A DNA stretch of 64,000 bases from CBDANZ01 sp965197865. GTDB taxonomy: Bacteria; Acidobacteriota; Vicinamibacteria; Vicinamibacterales; CAVVIG01. The stretch is taken from the NCBI GenBank assembly GCA_965197865.1, contig CBDANZ010000005.1:1-64000 (forward strand), read 5' to 3'. Positions within the stretch are counted from its first letter, which is position 1; each line of letters starts with the position of its first letter. Positions 36,302-47,081 of the stretch are shown here, piece by piece. Position numbers and translations under genes: made by a program. The notes under the pieces are model-generated. The model did not search any database, was not told the origin of the DNA, and worked only from the letters and a program-made list of their open reading frames with translations.

Positions 36302-38274
36302 TTGGCGCCGTGGCCAGCGTGTTCGGCCGCGATGGCGCGATCGCCCGCCACGTGTCTAACTTCGAGCCTCGCGCCGGACAGGTCGAGATGGCCGCCGCTG
36401 TTGCACGTGTCTTCGAACATGGCGGCGTGCTGCTCGCCGAAGCGGGCACGGGCACCGGCAAGACGCTCGCCTATCTCGTACCGGCCATCCTCAGCCGGCA
36501 GCGCGTGCTTATCTCGACCGGCACGAAGAACCTGCAGGAGCAGATTTTCTTCAAGGACGTGCCCGCGTTGCGTGACGCGCTGGGCGTCCCGTTCACTGCC
36601 ACCTGCATGAAAGGCCGCGCGAACTACCTGTGCCTGCATCGCCTCGATCATCTGATGGCGACGCCGGGGCCCGCCTTCCATGATGTGTTTCTCCCGATCA
36701 TCCGCGACTGGTCCGGCCGCACGGAAACCGGCGATCGAGCCGAGCTCGAAGATCTTCCCGAGGATCTGCCGTTCTGGAACGAGGTGGCGGCAACCGCCGA
36801 GACGTGCCTCGGCACGGAGTGTCCCCGCTACGACGATTGTTTCGTGACACGCATGAGGCAACACGCCGCCTCCGCAGATCTGGTGATCGTCAACCATCAT
36901 CTTCTGTGTGCCGACGCGGCCGTTCGGAAGGGCACCTACGGAGAAGTGATTCCCGCCTGCAACTTCGTCGTCCTGGACGAGGCGCATCAGCTCGAGGATG
37001 TTGCGACCCAGTACTTCGGATTCTCAGTGAGCAACTACCGTCTCGACGATCTTGCACGAGACGTCGAGCGCTTCGCCTCGGCTGGACTGAGCGAGCATCG
37101 AACGGACGTGGACGAGATCGTGAAGGCCGTCGAGGGGCTCCGCAGACACGCGCGCATGTTCTTCTCCGAGCTCGCATCCACGCATCAGGCGAGCGATCGA
37201 CGGCGGAACGAAGATCGCGTCCGCGCTACCGAGGCGTCTCTCGCCGAGACGCGCGAGGCGGCGGCCGATCTCGGCGGGGCCCTCGACATCCTCGAGGCGA
37301 CCCTTGCGCTTTTTCGGAAGCCCAAGGCCTCGAGCGGGGAGGAGGCCGAAGGCGCGCAGGAAATCGTGGCGACACTCGGACGGCGGGCGGAAGAGATCCG
37401 CAGCGAGCTGAGGTTTCTCATTCGAGCCGGCGATCCCGACTATGTGTACTTCGTCGAGTCCCGCAGTAAAGGCATCTTTCTACGTGCGGCGCCCATTGAC
37501 GTCTCGAAGATCGTTCGCGAGCTGTTGTTGGACCGGACGGGAACGACCGTCCTGACGTCGGCCACACTGACCGTGGATGGCACATTCGATTACATCCGCA
37601 CTCGGCTCGGTATTGCCCAGGCGGACGAGCTCCAGCTGTCGTGCGAGTTCGATTTTGCCAGGCAGACGATTCTCTATCTCCCGCCGCGCATGCCCGACCC
37701 TCGCTCGCCCCGCTTCCTCGCGGCGGCGGGCCATGAGGTGATCGAGATTCTGAAGCGCACGCGTGGACGCGCGTTTGTATTGTTCACCAGCTATTCCGCG
37801 CTGAGGACGGTGCAGGCGATCGCGGAAATGGCGCTAGACTATCCGATCTTCATGCAGGGGACCGCGCCCCGCACGCAGCTCCTGAGACAGTTTCGGGAAA
37901 CCCCGCACGCAGTCCTCTTCGCCACCGCCAGCTTCTGGCAGGGCGTGGATGTGGTCGGCGAGGCGCTAAGCTGCGTGATCGTCGACAGGCTGCCGTTCCA
38001 GTCGCCCTCCGATCCGATCACGAGCGCACGCATCGACGCCATCCTTGCGCGGGAGGGAGAGCCGTTCGGCGAATATCAGGTTCCCCTGGCCGTCCTCACT
38101 CTCAAACAGGGACTGGGCCGGCTCATCCGCCACAGGCGCGATCGCGGGGTGCTAGCCGTGCTCGACCCACGGCTGCGCACGAAAGGCTACGGGAGCCGCT
38201 TTCTGTTGTCGCTGCCACCCTCACCCGTCGTGCACGACCTGCAGGCCATCGAGGAATTCTTCTCAATCGTGTAA
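36302..38274 (+). CDS. ATP-dependent DNA helicase, DinG/XPD family
   Basis: A superfamily 2 helicase of about 657 residues. Walker A EAGTGTGKTLAYLVPAIL, an iron-sulphur cysteine set (CMKGRANYLC, then CLGTECPRYDDC), DEAH at VVLDEAHQLEDV, motif VI area TLKQGLGRLIRHRRDRG. It probably unwinds R-loops or G4 DNA in repair. The frame is open back to 36190 inside glyA, but that part encodes two repeats of an intergenic GGCCTGAAGG element, so the start must be later; 36302 is my approximate choice (GTG codons lie nearby). Confidence 0.88.
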
Positions 38275-38321
38275 GATACTATTGACTTAGTTGTTGGGCT
38301 TATTGTCAGAGGAGACACGTT

Positions 38322-39302
38322 ATGGTCCGCCGAAACGGCCGACCGACTTGGCTGTTGATTGTCGCTTCGCTCACCGCGTTGGCGGTGGCTGCGCCGGTTC
38401 TTGCGCAGCCCGCCCGACGAGGCGGAACGGTTATGGGCATCGTGCGCGACGTCAAGGAGCAGCCGGTTGACGGTGCCGTCGTGACCATGGTGGCGACGAG
38501 CAGCGGGCGGAAATTCACGACCACGACGAACGCGCGCGGCGAGTTTCTTCAGTTCGGGCTATCCACCGGCGCCTACATCGTCATGGCCGAAAAAGACAAG
38601 ACCGCCTCGGTGGACGAGAAGGTCAACGTAACCCAACGCGGAGCGGTGAGCATGACCCTCGTGCTCGGTGCGGTGTCCGCCGCTGCAGCGGCTGAGGCGC
38701 TCGAGCTGGAAGCCGCACTGAAGACGCTGTTCGACGAAGGCCTCCTGGCCGGCGCAGCCGGACGCTCCGACGAGGCCATCGACAAGTTCACTCAGGCCCT
38801 TGCGCTGGACGCCGCGTGCTCCGACTGCTACACCAACCTCGGCTTCGCATACGCACAAAAGAAGGATTACGAAAAAGCCGTAGAAGCGTACAAGAAGGTC
38901 GCCGAGCTCGAGCCTAGCAATGCCGCGCCGTATACCGGGCTAGCGAACGCCTACAACGCGCTGCGGAAGTTCGACCTCGCCGCCGAAGCCAGCGAGAAGG
39001 CGACCGAGCTCGCCACGAATCTGTCGGCCACAAGCGGCACCGGCGGCAGCGCCGACGCCCTGTTCAACCAAGGTGTGATCTCGTGGAACAGCGGCAAACT
39101 CGTTGAGGCCAAGAAGCAGTTCGAAGCCGCGATTCAGGCGGACCCGAACCACGCGGAAGCGCACTTTCAGCTCGGCATGGCGCTGGTGAACGAAGGCAAT
39201 CTTCCTGGCGCCGCGACGGAATTTGAAACCTATCTCACGCTCGCCCCCACCGGGCCAAATACCGCGACCGCCCAGGCGCTCGTTGCTCAGTTGAAGAAGT
39301 AA
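38322..39302 (+). CDS. Exported TPR protein with carboxypeptidase-regulatory-like domain
   Basis: A 326-residue protein. Signal peptide 1-28 (LTALAVAAPVLAQ). Residues about 35-110 are a CarboxypepD_reg-like beta-sandwich (GIVRDVKEQPVDGAVVTMVA, NARGEFLQFGL). Residues about 130-320 are tetratricopeptide repeats (CYTNLGFAYAQKKDYEKAVE, ADALFNQGVISWNSGKLVEA). Likely a periplasmic scaffold. ATG with AGAGGAG a few bases upstream. It starts 47 bases after the DinG gene. Confidence 0.85.
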   Translation: MVRRNGRPTWLLIVASLTALAVAAPVLAQPARRGGTVMGIVRDVKEQPVDGAVVTMVATSSGRKFTTTTNARGEFLQFGLSTGAYIVMAEKDKTASVDEKVNVTQRGAVSMTLVLGAVSAAAAAEALELEAALKTLFDEGLLAGAAGRSDEAIDKFTQALALDAACSDCYTNLGFAYAQKKDYEKAVEAYKKVAELEPSNAAPYTGLANAYNALRKFDLAAEASEKATELATNLSATSGTGGSADALFNQGVISWNSGKLVEAKKQFEAAIQADPNHAEAHFQLGMALVNEGNLPGAATEFETYLTLAPTGPNTATAQALVAQLKK

Positions 39303-39313
39303 GCGCCGGCACG

Positions 39314-40033
39314 ATGAGGGATCCTGCCGCGCTCAGAGCTCGGCTGGACAGCGTTCGCGATCGCATCGCGCGGGCCGCCGGCCGGGCCAGGCGCGACCCC
39401 GCCTCCATCCGTCTGGTGGCCGTCTCGAAGACCGTCTCGGCCGACGATGTGCGGGAGGCGGCCGACGCCGGCCAGCTCGACTTCGGAGAAAACAAAGTCC
39501 AGGAAGCGTTCCAGAAAATGGACGCGACCGCGAGTCTGCCGCTCACGTGGCACCTCGTGGGGCATCTGCAGTCGAACAAGGCGCGCAAGTCCGGCGCCCG
39601 ATTCCATATGATCCATTCGATCGACGATTCTGGGCTCGTCGGCCAGATCGACGAGGGAGCGACGGCCTCGGGTCAAAATGTGAGACTGCTGGTCCAGGTC
39701 GATCTCGCCGGCGAGCCGACCAAGCACGGCGTGCGGCCCGACGACCTGCTGCCGATCCTCGCGGTGGCTGGCACATGCAGGGTGCCGCGGGTGGCCGGCC
39801 TGATGATCCTGCCGCCAGTCGTCAGCGATCCTGAAGCGGCACGGCCCTACTTTGCGGCGCTGCGCACACTTCGAGACGACCTCGTGGCACGCGGCGTAGA
39901 CAGCTCGGTTGTACGCGAACTATCGATGGGCATGAGCCACGATTTCGAAGTGGCTGTCGAGGAGGGTGCCACGCTGGTTCGCGTGGGTTCGGCTATTTTC
40001 GGAGCGCGCTCCGGGGGCCCGACCGAGATCTGA
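39314..40033 (+). CDS. YggS family pyridoxal-phosphate homeostasis protein
   Basis: A 239-residue single-domain PLP-binding protein (PLPBP/YggS). PLP lysine in IRLVAVSKTVSADDVREAAD (near residue 37), then LDFGENKVQEAF, LTWHLVGHLQSNKARK, and the phosphate loop ELSMGMSHDFEVAVEEGATL...VRVGSAIFG. It buffers vitamin B6. It stands before the DivIVA-like gene, as ylmE-type genes often do in division loci. Confidence 0.94.
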   Translation: MRDPAALRARLDSVRDRIARAAGRARRDPASIRLVAVSKTVSADDVREAADAGQLDFGENKVQEAFQKMDATASLPLTWHLVGHLQSNKARKSGARFHMIHSIDDSGLVGQIDEGATASGQNVRLLVQVDLAGEPTKHGVRPDDLLPILAVAGTCRVPRVAGLMILPPVVSDPEAARPYFAALRTLRDDLVARGVDSSVVRELSMGMSHDFEVAVEEGATLVRVGSAIFGARSGGPTEI

Positions 40034-40157
40034 CACCGATCTGACGCCGGTTCGACACCTGCCCGGCGTTCAAGCCGGGGGGAGTGCAGCAATGATTGAC
40101 CGACGACTATCGAGGAAGCAGGCTCACGCCGATACACAAGCTGGAGATTATCCGCGC

Positions 40158-40736
40158 ATGAATGTCAGCCCACTCGACCTGCGGCAACAGCAATTCCGAC
40201 GCGCCTTCCGAGGGTTCGACAAAGTCGAGGTGACCTCTTTGCTGCTCGCGGCCGCCGACGACTACGAGCAGGCGCTGCGGGAAACAGACCGGCTGCGTCA
40301 AGAGCTCTCGCGCCTAGAGGCCGTTCTCAAGGAGCACCGCGAGCACGAAAACGGCCTAAAGGCAACGCTGGTGACAGCCCAGAAGCTCGCCGACGACCTC
40401 AAGGCGAACGCCGAGGAAGAGGCGCGCCGGATCATCCGGGACGCGCAGGGCCGGTCTAACTTCCTGCTCGAGAAAACGCGGGCGCACCTCGAGGATGTCG
40501 AGCGTGAAATCGATGGTCTCAAGCTCAAGCGCAAGGACGTCGAGACATCGATCGAAGCGACGATCCAGACGCTTCGGAACACGCTCGAGTTCGTCCGCGA
40601 ACAGGAAGCGCGGGAACGCAACGAGCGGATCCTGCTCCATCGTCCCCGGTATTCCGACATCTTCGAAGCGCACGACGGCAGGATGACGGAATTACAGCCA
40701 GGCAGGCAGGAAGCGAAAAGAACCGGCCAGGATTGA
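40158..40736 (+). CDS. DivIVA domain coiled-coil protein
   Basis: A 192-residue protein. The first 60 residues fit the DivIVA/GpsB membrane-binding domain (MNVSPLDLRQQQFRRAFRGF DKVEV); a long coiled coil follows (LRQELSRLEAVLKEHREHEN to about residue 165) and a charged tail. Such proteins recruit partners to curved membrane or the septum. The ATG at 40158 puts the domain at the N-terminus as usual. An ATG at 40092 in the same frame has a better ribosome binding site (GGGGGGAG), so 22 more residues are possible. Confidence 0.85.
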   Translation: MNVSPLDLRQQQFRRAFRGFDKVEVTSLLLAAADDYEQALRETDRLRQELSRLEAVLKEHREHENGLKATLVTAQKLADDLKANAEEEARRIIRDAQGRSNFLLEKTRAHLEDVEREIDGLKLKRKDVETSIEATIQTLRNTLEFVREQEARERNERILLHRPRYSDIFEAHDGRMTELQPGRQEAKRTGQD

Positions 40737-40740
40737 ATCA

Positions 40741-41082
40741 CTACTTCGGCCGCTCGACCAGATATGCGTCGATCGCCCAGGTGAAGTGCAAGGGGTATTC
40801 GTACCCGGGCAGCAGCGGAACCCACTTCTCGTAGGCTCCCTGAACGAACGTCTGACGAAACTGGCTCCGGATCGTGAACCCGTCTGAAGCCAGCGGCACC
40901 TCGTGCGCCGCAGCGATCTCCAGGACCCGCTGGTGGAGCTCGGTTTCGCTCTGCCCTTTGATCATCGCCTCCTGTCGCACCGAGTCACGGAACCGGTAGT
41001 GCGCCGCGTACGCGGCCCCCAGCGTCCACGCGATATTCACAACGAGACCGGCCATCGCCAGCTTGAACAGTAGCTTCAGCAT
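40741..41082 (-). CDS. Small single-pass membrane protein (DUF4845-like by position)
   Basis: A 113-residue protein with one N-terminal membrane segment (KLAMAGLVVNIAWTLGAAYA) and a soluble domain (RQEAMIKGQSETELHQRVLE, TFVQGAYEKWVPLLPGYEYP). It is the third gene after lepA and lepB. In gammaproteobacteria this slot holds a DUF4845 protein of the same layout. The similarity here is in topology and position, not in clear sequence, so the link is inference. It starts one base before the lepB stop. Confidence 0.7.
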   Translation of the reverse strand: MLKLLFKLAMAGLVVNIAWTLGAAYAAHYRFRDSVRQEAMIKGQSETELHQRVLEIAAAHEVPLASDGFTIRSQFRQTFVQGAYEKWVPLLPGYEYPLHFTWAIDAYLVERPK

Positions 41083-41083
41083 G

Positions 41084-41785
41084 TCAGCGTATCTGGCGGA
41101 ACATGCGCGCCCAGCGCGTTCGCGTGAAGAAGTGCGTGAAGACCGACACCACGCTCCTCACCATCGCGCCAGGGCCCGCCTGTTGATAGTCTTCGGGTTC
41201 GGCCTCGTAGGACCAGTAGAGCAGCAACGCCTTACCCTTGACATTTTCGCGCGGCAGAAAGCCCCAGTATCGACTGTCCTGCGAATTATCGCGGTTGTCG
41301 CCCATCACGAAATACTGATTCGGCGGCACCGTGACGGGACCATAGCGGTCGCGGACGTCGAACGAGGTCACTTCATTAGATGACGAGGGCGTCGCCGCCT
41401 CCTGCAGAACCTGCGTGTACGGCTCGACCAGCGGCGCGCCGTTGACGTAGACCTTCTTCTCGCGGACTTCGATCGTCTCGCCAGGCAGGCCGATGACGCG
41501 CTTGATGAAGTCGCGATCGGGCTCCACGGGGTACTTGAACACGACGATGTCGCCTCGCCGGATGGTCCGGATCGGCATCAGCGTCCGCTCCAGCGCCGAC
41601 GCGGTCGGACTGAAGACAAACTTGTTCACGAGCAGGTAATCGCCGACCAGGAGATTCTCCTCCATCGACCCAGTCGGAATCTTGAACGCCTGGATGATGA
41701 ACGTGCGAACGAACAGCGCCAGGACGACGGCGATGACGATCGACTCGAAGTACTCGCGGAGCGTCGATTTCTTGAAGTCAGGCAT
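41084..41785 (-). CDS. lepB: Signal peptidase I
   Basis: A 233-residue type I signal peptidase that cleaves signal peptides of exported proteins. One membrane segment (IVIAVVLALFVRTFIIQAF) precedes the catalytic Ser in PTGSMEENLLVGDYLLVNKF; the catalytic Lys is in DFIKRVIGLPGE. The FVMGDNRDNSQDSRYWG box is intact. It starts 2 bases after the lepA stop, a classic lepA-lepB pair. Confidence 0.96.
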   Translation of the reverse strand: MPDFKKSTLREYFESIVIAVVLALFVRTFIIQAFKIPTGSMEENLLVGDYLLVNKFVFSPTASALERTLMPIRTIRRGDIVVFKYPVEPDRDFIKRVIGLPGETIEVREKKVYVNGAPLVEPYTQVLQEAATPSSSNEVTSFDVRDRYGPVTVPPNQYFVMGDNRDNSQDSRYWGFLPRENVKGKALLLYWSYEAEPEDYQQAGPGAMVRSVVSVFTHFFTRTRWARMFRQIR

Positions 41786-41787
41786 CG

Positions 41788-43596
<1,809 letters not shown>

Positions 43597-43632
43597 ACGT
43601 GGTCAACTGCCTCTTCAGCACCCGGCACCGGT

Positions 43633-44772
43633 TCATCGAGTGCCCAGAGGCTGGTACCGCTGCGGATACTCAGGACCGACATACTCCGCACGCGGGCGAA
43701 TCAGCCGGTTGTTCGCGTACTGCTCCAGCACATGCGCGGTCCATCCCGAGATCCGGCTGACCGCGAAAAGCGGCGTGAAGAGACTCAGAGGGATGCCGAG
43801 CACGTAGTAGGTGGACGCCGAATAGAAGTCCACGTTCGGGCTCAACTTCTTTTCTGCCTTGACCACCGCCTCAATCCGTTGCGACATCTCGAACCACCCG
43901 GACTGCCCTGCCCGCTGCCCGAGGTCGCGCGACATCTCGCGGAGGTGTGTGGCGCGCGGATCTTCTGTGCGATACACGCGGTGCCCGAAGCCCGGAATCC
44001 TCTCCTTCCGCGCCAGCTTCGCGCGCACCAGTTGTTCGGCCCTTTCCGGCGGCGCGCCCACTCCAGCCTCGAGCAGCAGCCGCATCACGTCGGCGTTGGC
44101 GCCGCCGTGGAGTCGACCCTTCAGCGTCCCGATCGCCGCAACGGTGGCGGAGTGGATGTCGGTGACTGTGGCGGCCGCCACGCGAGCCGCGAATGTCGAG
44201 GCGTTGAATTCGTGGTCCGCGTGCAGGACCAGCGCGACGTCCAAGGCGCGGGCCGCCAGCCCGTTCGGCCGCTCGCCCGTGAGCATGTAGAGGAAGTTTG
44301 CCGCGTGGCCCAGCACGGGATCGGGCTGGATCGGACCCCCGCCCGCGTTGAGGCGACCCATCGTGGCGACGAGCGTTCCAAGCTGCGCGGTCAGGCGCAC
44401 CGCTTTCCGGTAATTCGCCTGCGGAGAATGATCGGCCGCGTCGGGATCGTAGTGGGCGAGAGCGGACGTCAAAGTGCGCACCGCGTCCATGCCGTCGCCT
44501 GCCGGCAGCGACCGCACCAGCCGCGCGACGGCCTCGGGCAGCGGGCGCGCCGCCGCAAGCTGTGACTGGAGATCACCGAGCTCCGCGCGAGTCGGAAGGC
44601 GCCGGTGCCAGAGGAGATGGCAAACCTCTTCGAAGGTCGAATGCCGAGCCAGATCGTGGATGTCGCATCCACAGTACGCGAGCACGCCCCGATCACCGTC
44701 CAGGTAGCAAATAGACGAAGATGCCGCGACGATGTCTTCGAGCCCCGCTTTGGACTTCGCGGCCGTGGTCAT
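43633..44772 (-). CDS. Citrate synthase family protein
   Basis: A 379-residue type II-like citrate synthase, which joins oxaloacetate and acetyl-CoA. Catalytic His blocks: LHADHEFNASTFAARV and GALKGRLHGGANADVM-like text (GTLKGRLHGGANADV); the IPGFGHRVYRTEDPRA block and a C-terminal Asp region (SASTYYVLGIP) are present. A methylcitrate synthase role cannot be excluded. The ATG at 44772 fits; a longer frame upstream to 44973 overlaps the next gene and is not used. Confidence 0.9.
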   Translation of the reverse strand: MTTAAKSKAGLEDIVAASSSICYLDGDRGVLAYCGCDIHDLARHSTFEEVCHLLWHRRLPTRAELGDLQSQLAAARPLPEAVARLVRSLPAGDGMDAVRTLTSALAHYDPDAADHSPQANYRKAVRLTAQLGTLVATMGRLNAGGGPIQPDPVLGHAANFLYMLTGERPNGLAARALDVALVLHADHEFNASTFAARVAAATVTDIHSATVAAIGTLKGRLHGGANADVMRLLLEAGVGAPPERAEQLVRAKLARKERIPGFGHRVYRTEDPRATHLREMSRDLGQRAGQSGWFEMSQRIEAVVKAEKKLSPNVDFYSASTYYVLGIPLSLFTPLFAVSRISGWTAHVLEQYANNRLIRPRAEYVGPEYPQRYQPLGTR

Positions 44773-44816
44773 GATTTTCAATGATACCGTGGCGCGTGAG
44801 CGCAGCGCGACAGGTA

Positions 44817-45980
44817 CTAGTGGACGCGGGCGGAGGTCGGCAGCGTCGTTTGGACGACCTGTTCGCGCGGCGGCTGACCCTGCGGCCCCATCTGCGCGTA
44901 GCGCAGAAACAGCTGGCCCCACTCGGTCGTCTCGCACCACCGCTCGAACGCGCGGCGATCGAGCAGCCGCCACCGGTAGAGATCGTGATAGATCTCGCTC
45001 GCCAGGATGAACCCGTTGACGAGCGGCGTGCGAAAGAACAGCTTCTGCAAGCGCTTCAGCGGGCCGAACCAGATCAGATCGCCGCCACCGACGCGAACCA
45101 AGTTCCTGCCAACGCGGAACCGCCAGTTTTCGTTGGCGGCGGAGGCATCGCCCACAACTTCGATGTCGCGCGGATCGCCGACGCCCAGACGATCCTGGTT
45201 GGCGAGAAAGATGTACTCAATCGCCATTGGATCGAAGCCCATCATCTTCGCCGCGACCGCATCGATCGCGACCTGATCGGCCGACGCCAGCATCACGTTC
45301 TTCACGACCGGATACATCGTGCGCGGGCCGGGACCGTTGCCCGCCGTCGTGCCGTCCATAATGGCGAAGAGACCGGAGTGGATTTCCTTCTGGATCGCGA
45401 GCAGGTCCACGAGCGTCTCGTGGATCCACGAATGCGTGTAGTGGCGGCGCGTGTTCAAAAGCCCGCCGAACGCGTTCTTCATTGCCCCCGTCGTCGTCGT
45501 ATAGATGTGGCACTTCGTGGTCGGCAGATGAACGATGTTCGTGCCGAGAAACAAGTCCGGGATGTGGATGCCCTCCGGGTAGATGCGATCGAGTACGCGC
45601 ATCCTCGCTTCCGGCTCGTACCGCACCCACGTGATGTCCTCGTCCTTGAAGTTATACCGAACGGGAATGGCGTAGCGCCGAAAGATCGGCCCGTAATGGT
45701 TAAGGTCCTCGCCCTTGAACGTATTCGTGACAACAGTCTTGTTCTGGACGCAGATTTGATCAGCCCAGCCGCGGCGCGCCAGCGCTTGTATCGTCCCCTC
45801 CAATTGCCACGGCGTTGTGTTCGCGGCAGGGAACGGATAATGCCACGAAATGTTATCTTTGAGAATCGTGGTCTTGTCCCGCGCCAGCGCCGTGGAGACG
45901 CCTGCGAGGTCAACCAGTCGATCAATATCTGAAAGGACGGTCTCGGGAGAAACGCGAAGAACCGCGACTCTTGATTTCAT
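44817..45980 (-). CDS. DUF362 domain-containing protein
   Basis: A 387-residue protein of the DUF362 family, exact role unknown. Landmarks: KTTILKDNISWHYPFPAANT, HLPTTKCHIYTTTTGAMKNA, FAIMDGTTAGNGPGPR, and DQVAIDAVAAKMMGFDP. It lacks the CX2CX2C ferredoxin motif that some DUF362 proteins carry. Two Met codons lie close together (45986, 45980). It precedes citrate synthase on the same strand and is divergent from larB. Confidence 0.82.
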   Translation of the reverse strand: MKSRVAVLRVSPETVLSDIDRLVDLAGVSTALARDKTTILKDNISWHYPFPAANTTPWQLEGTIQALARRGWADQICVQNKTVVTNTFKGEDLNHYGPIFRRYAIPVRYNFKDEDITWVRYEPEARMRVLDRIYPEGIHIPDLFLGTNIVHLPTTKCHIYTTTTGAMKNAFGGLLNTRRHYTHSWIHETLVDLLAIQKEIHSGLFAIMDGTTAGNGPGPRTMYPVVKNVMLASADQVAIDAVAAKMMGFDPMAIEYIFLANQDRLGVGDPRDIEVVGDASAANENWRFRVGRNLVRVGGGDLIWFGPLKRLQKLFFRTPLVNGFILASEIYHDLYRWRLLDRRAFERWCETTEWGQLFLRYAQMGPQGQPPREQVVQTTLPTSARVH

Positions 45981-46190
45981 GCGCACGATGCCCGGCCGGG
46001 CTTGGGCTCCTTGTCGCGATGCCTCATGCTACAAATACACGAGGTAATAGCGGTGCCAGCCGTAAACTGCGAGAATGATCAGGACGAAGAAGTACGCAGC
46101 AAGCGTGAGGGTTTCAGCGAACGTCATTGCGTGAGGCGAACTGATGTTACTGCCCTGTCCCCTGAAAGGTCAATCAAACGTGCCTGGCCA

Positions 46191-46949
46191 ATGAACCCAT
46201 CCGAGCTCCGATCGCTCGTCGACGAAGTCGCCAGCGGGTCGCTCGATCCGCGTGCAGCCGAACGCCGTTTGCTCGAGGCGCTCCGGGCGCGGCCTTTCGA
46301 GGACCTCGGCTTCGCTCGCATCGATCACCACCGGACGGTTCGGCAGGGTTTTCCTGAAGTTGTCCTTGGTCTGGGCAAGACACCCGCTCAAATCGCGGCG
46401 ATCGCGGTCAAGATCGCCGGACGAGGTTCGACGCTGCTAGTGACGCGCGCGACCGAGGAGGCGTTCCACGCGGTGCGCACAGTGCTGCCAGCCGCGACAT
46501 ATCACGCCGAGGCGGCCATTATCGCGCTGAAACAGCAGGACCTCAGTCCAGGGAAGGGCTGCATTCTGATCGTTGCGGCCGGCACGTCGGACATTCCAGT
46601 TGCCGAAGAGGCGGCACGCACCGCTGAACTGATGGGGAATGAGGTGGATCGGCTCTACGACGTCGGCGTGGCCGGCATCCACCGCCTGCTCGGCGAGCGC
46701 ACGCGCCTCGACGCGGCCCGTGTCATCGTGGTTGTCGCCGGGATGGAGGGCGCGTTACCAAGCGTGGTAGGCGGGCTCGTGGCCGTCCCGGTGATTGCCG
46801 TGCCAACGTCAGTTGGCTACGGCGCGAGCTTCGGCGGCATTGCCGCGCTCCTGGGGATGCTCAACAGCTGTGCCTCGGGCGTCTCTGTCGTCAACATCGA
46901 CAACGGATTCGGCGCGGCCAGTATCGCTAGCCTGATCAATCACTTGTAG
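46191..46949 (+). CDS. larB: Nickel-pincer cofactor biosynthesis protein LarB
   Basis: A 252-residue LarB, which carboxylates and cleaves nicotinic acid adenine dinucleotide in the first step of the nickel-pincer cofactor of lactate racemase. Marks: FARIDHHRTVRQGFPEVVLG, KGCILIVAAGTSDIPVAEEA, VIAVPTSVGYGASFGGIAAL (a PurE-like core). No larC, larE or larA is in the window. ATG at 46191; earlier in-frame codons look non-coding. Confidence 0.9.
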   Translation: MNPSELRSLVDEVASGSLDPRAAERRLLEALRARPFEDLGFARIDHHRTVRQGFPEVVLGLGKTPAQIAAIAVKIAGRGSTLLVTRATEEAFHAVRTVLPAATYHAEAAIIALKQQDLSPGKGCILIVAAGTSDIPVAEEAARTAELMGNEVDRLYDVGVAGIHRLLGERTRLDAARVIVVVAGMEGALPSVVGGLVAVPVIAVPTSVGYGASFGGIAALLGMLNSCASGVSVVNIDNGFGAASIASLINHL

Positions 46950-47081
46950 GGATCGTGGACTGGCCGCCACTGATGAGCGTTCGACCATGTCGTCGGCGGC
47001 GCCGCTGGTCCGCGGTGCAAGACGAGCGTTACAATAGGAAGTTCCTCGCCTCTTTCCCCTTGGCCGTTTTTGTCTCCGCTT

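Noticed and set aside
44781..45932. 383-codon plus-strand frame
   Set aside because: Antisense shadow of the DUF362 gene.
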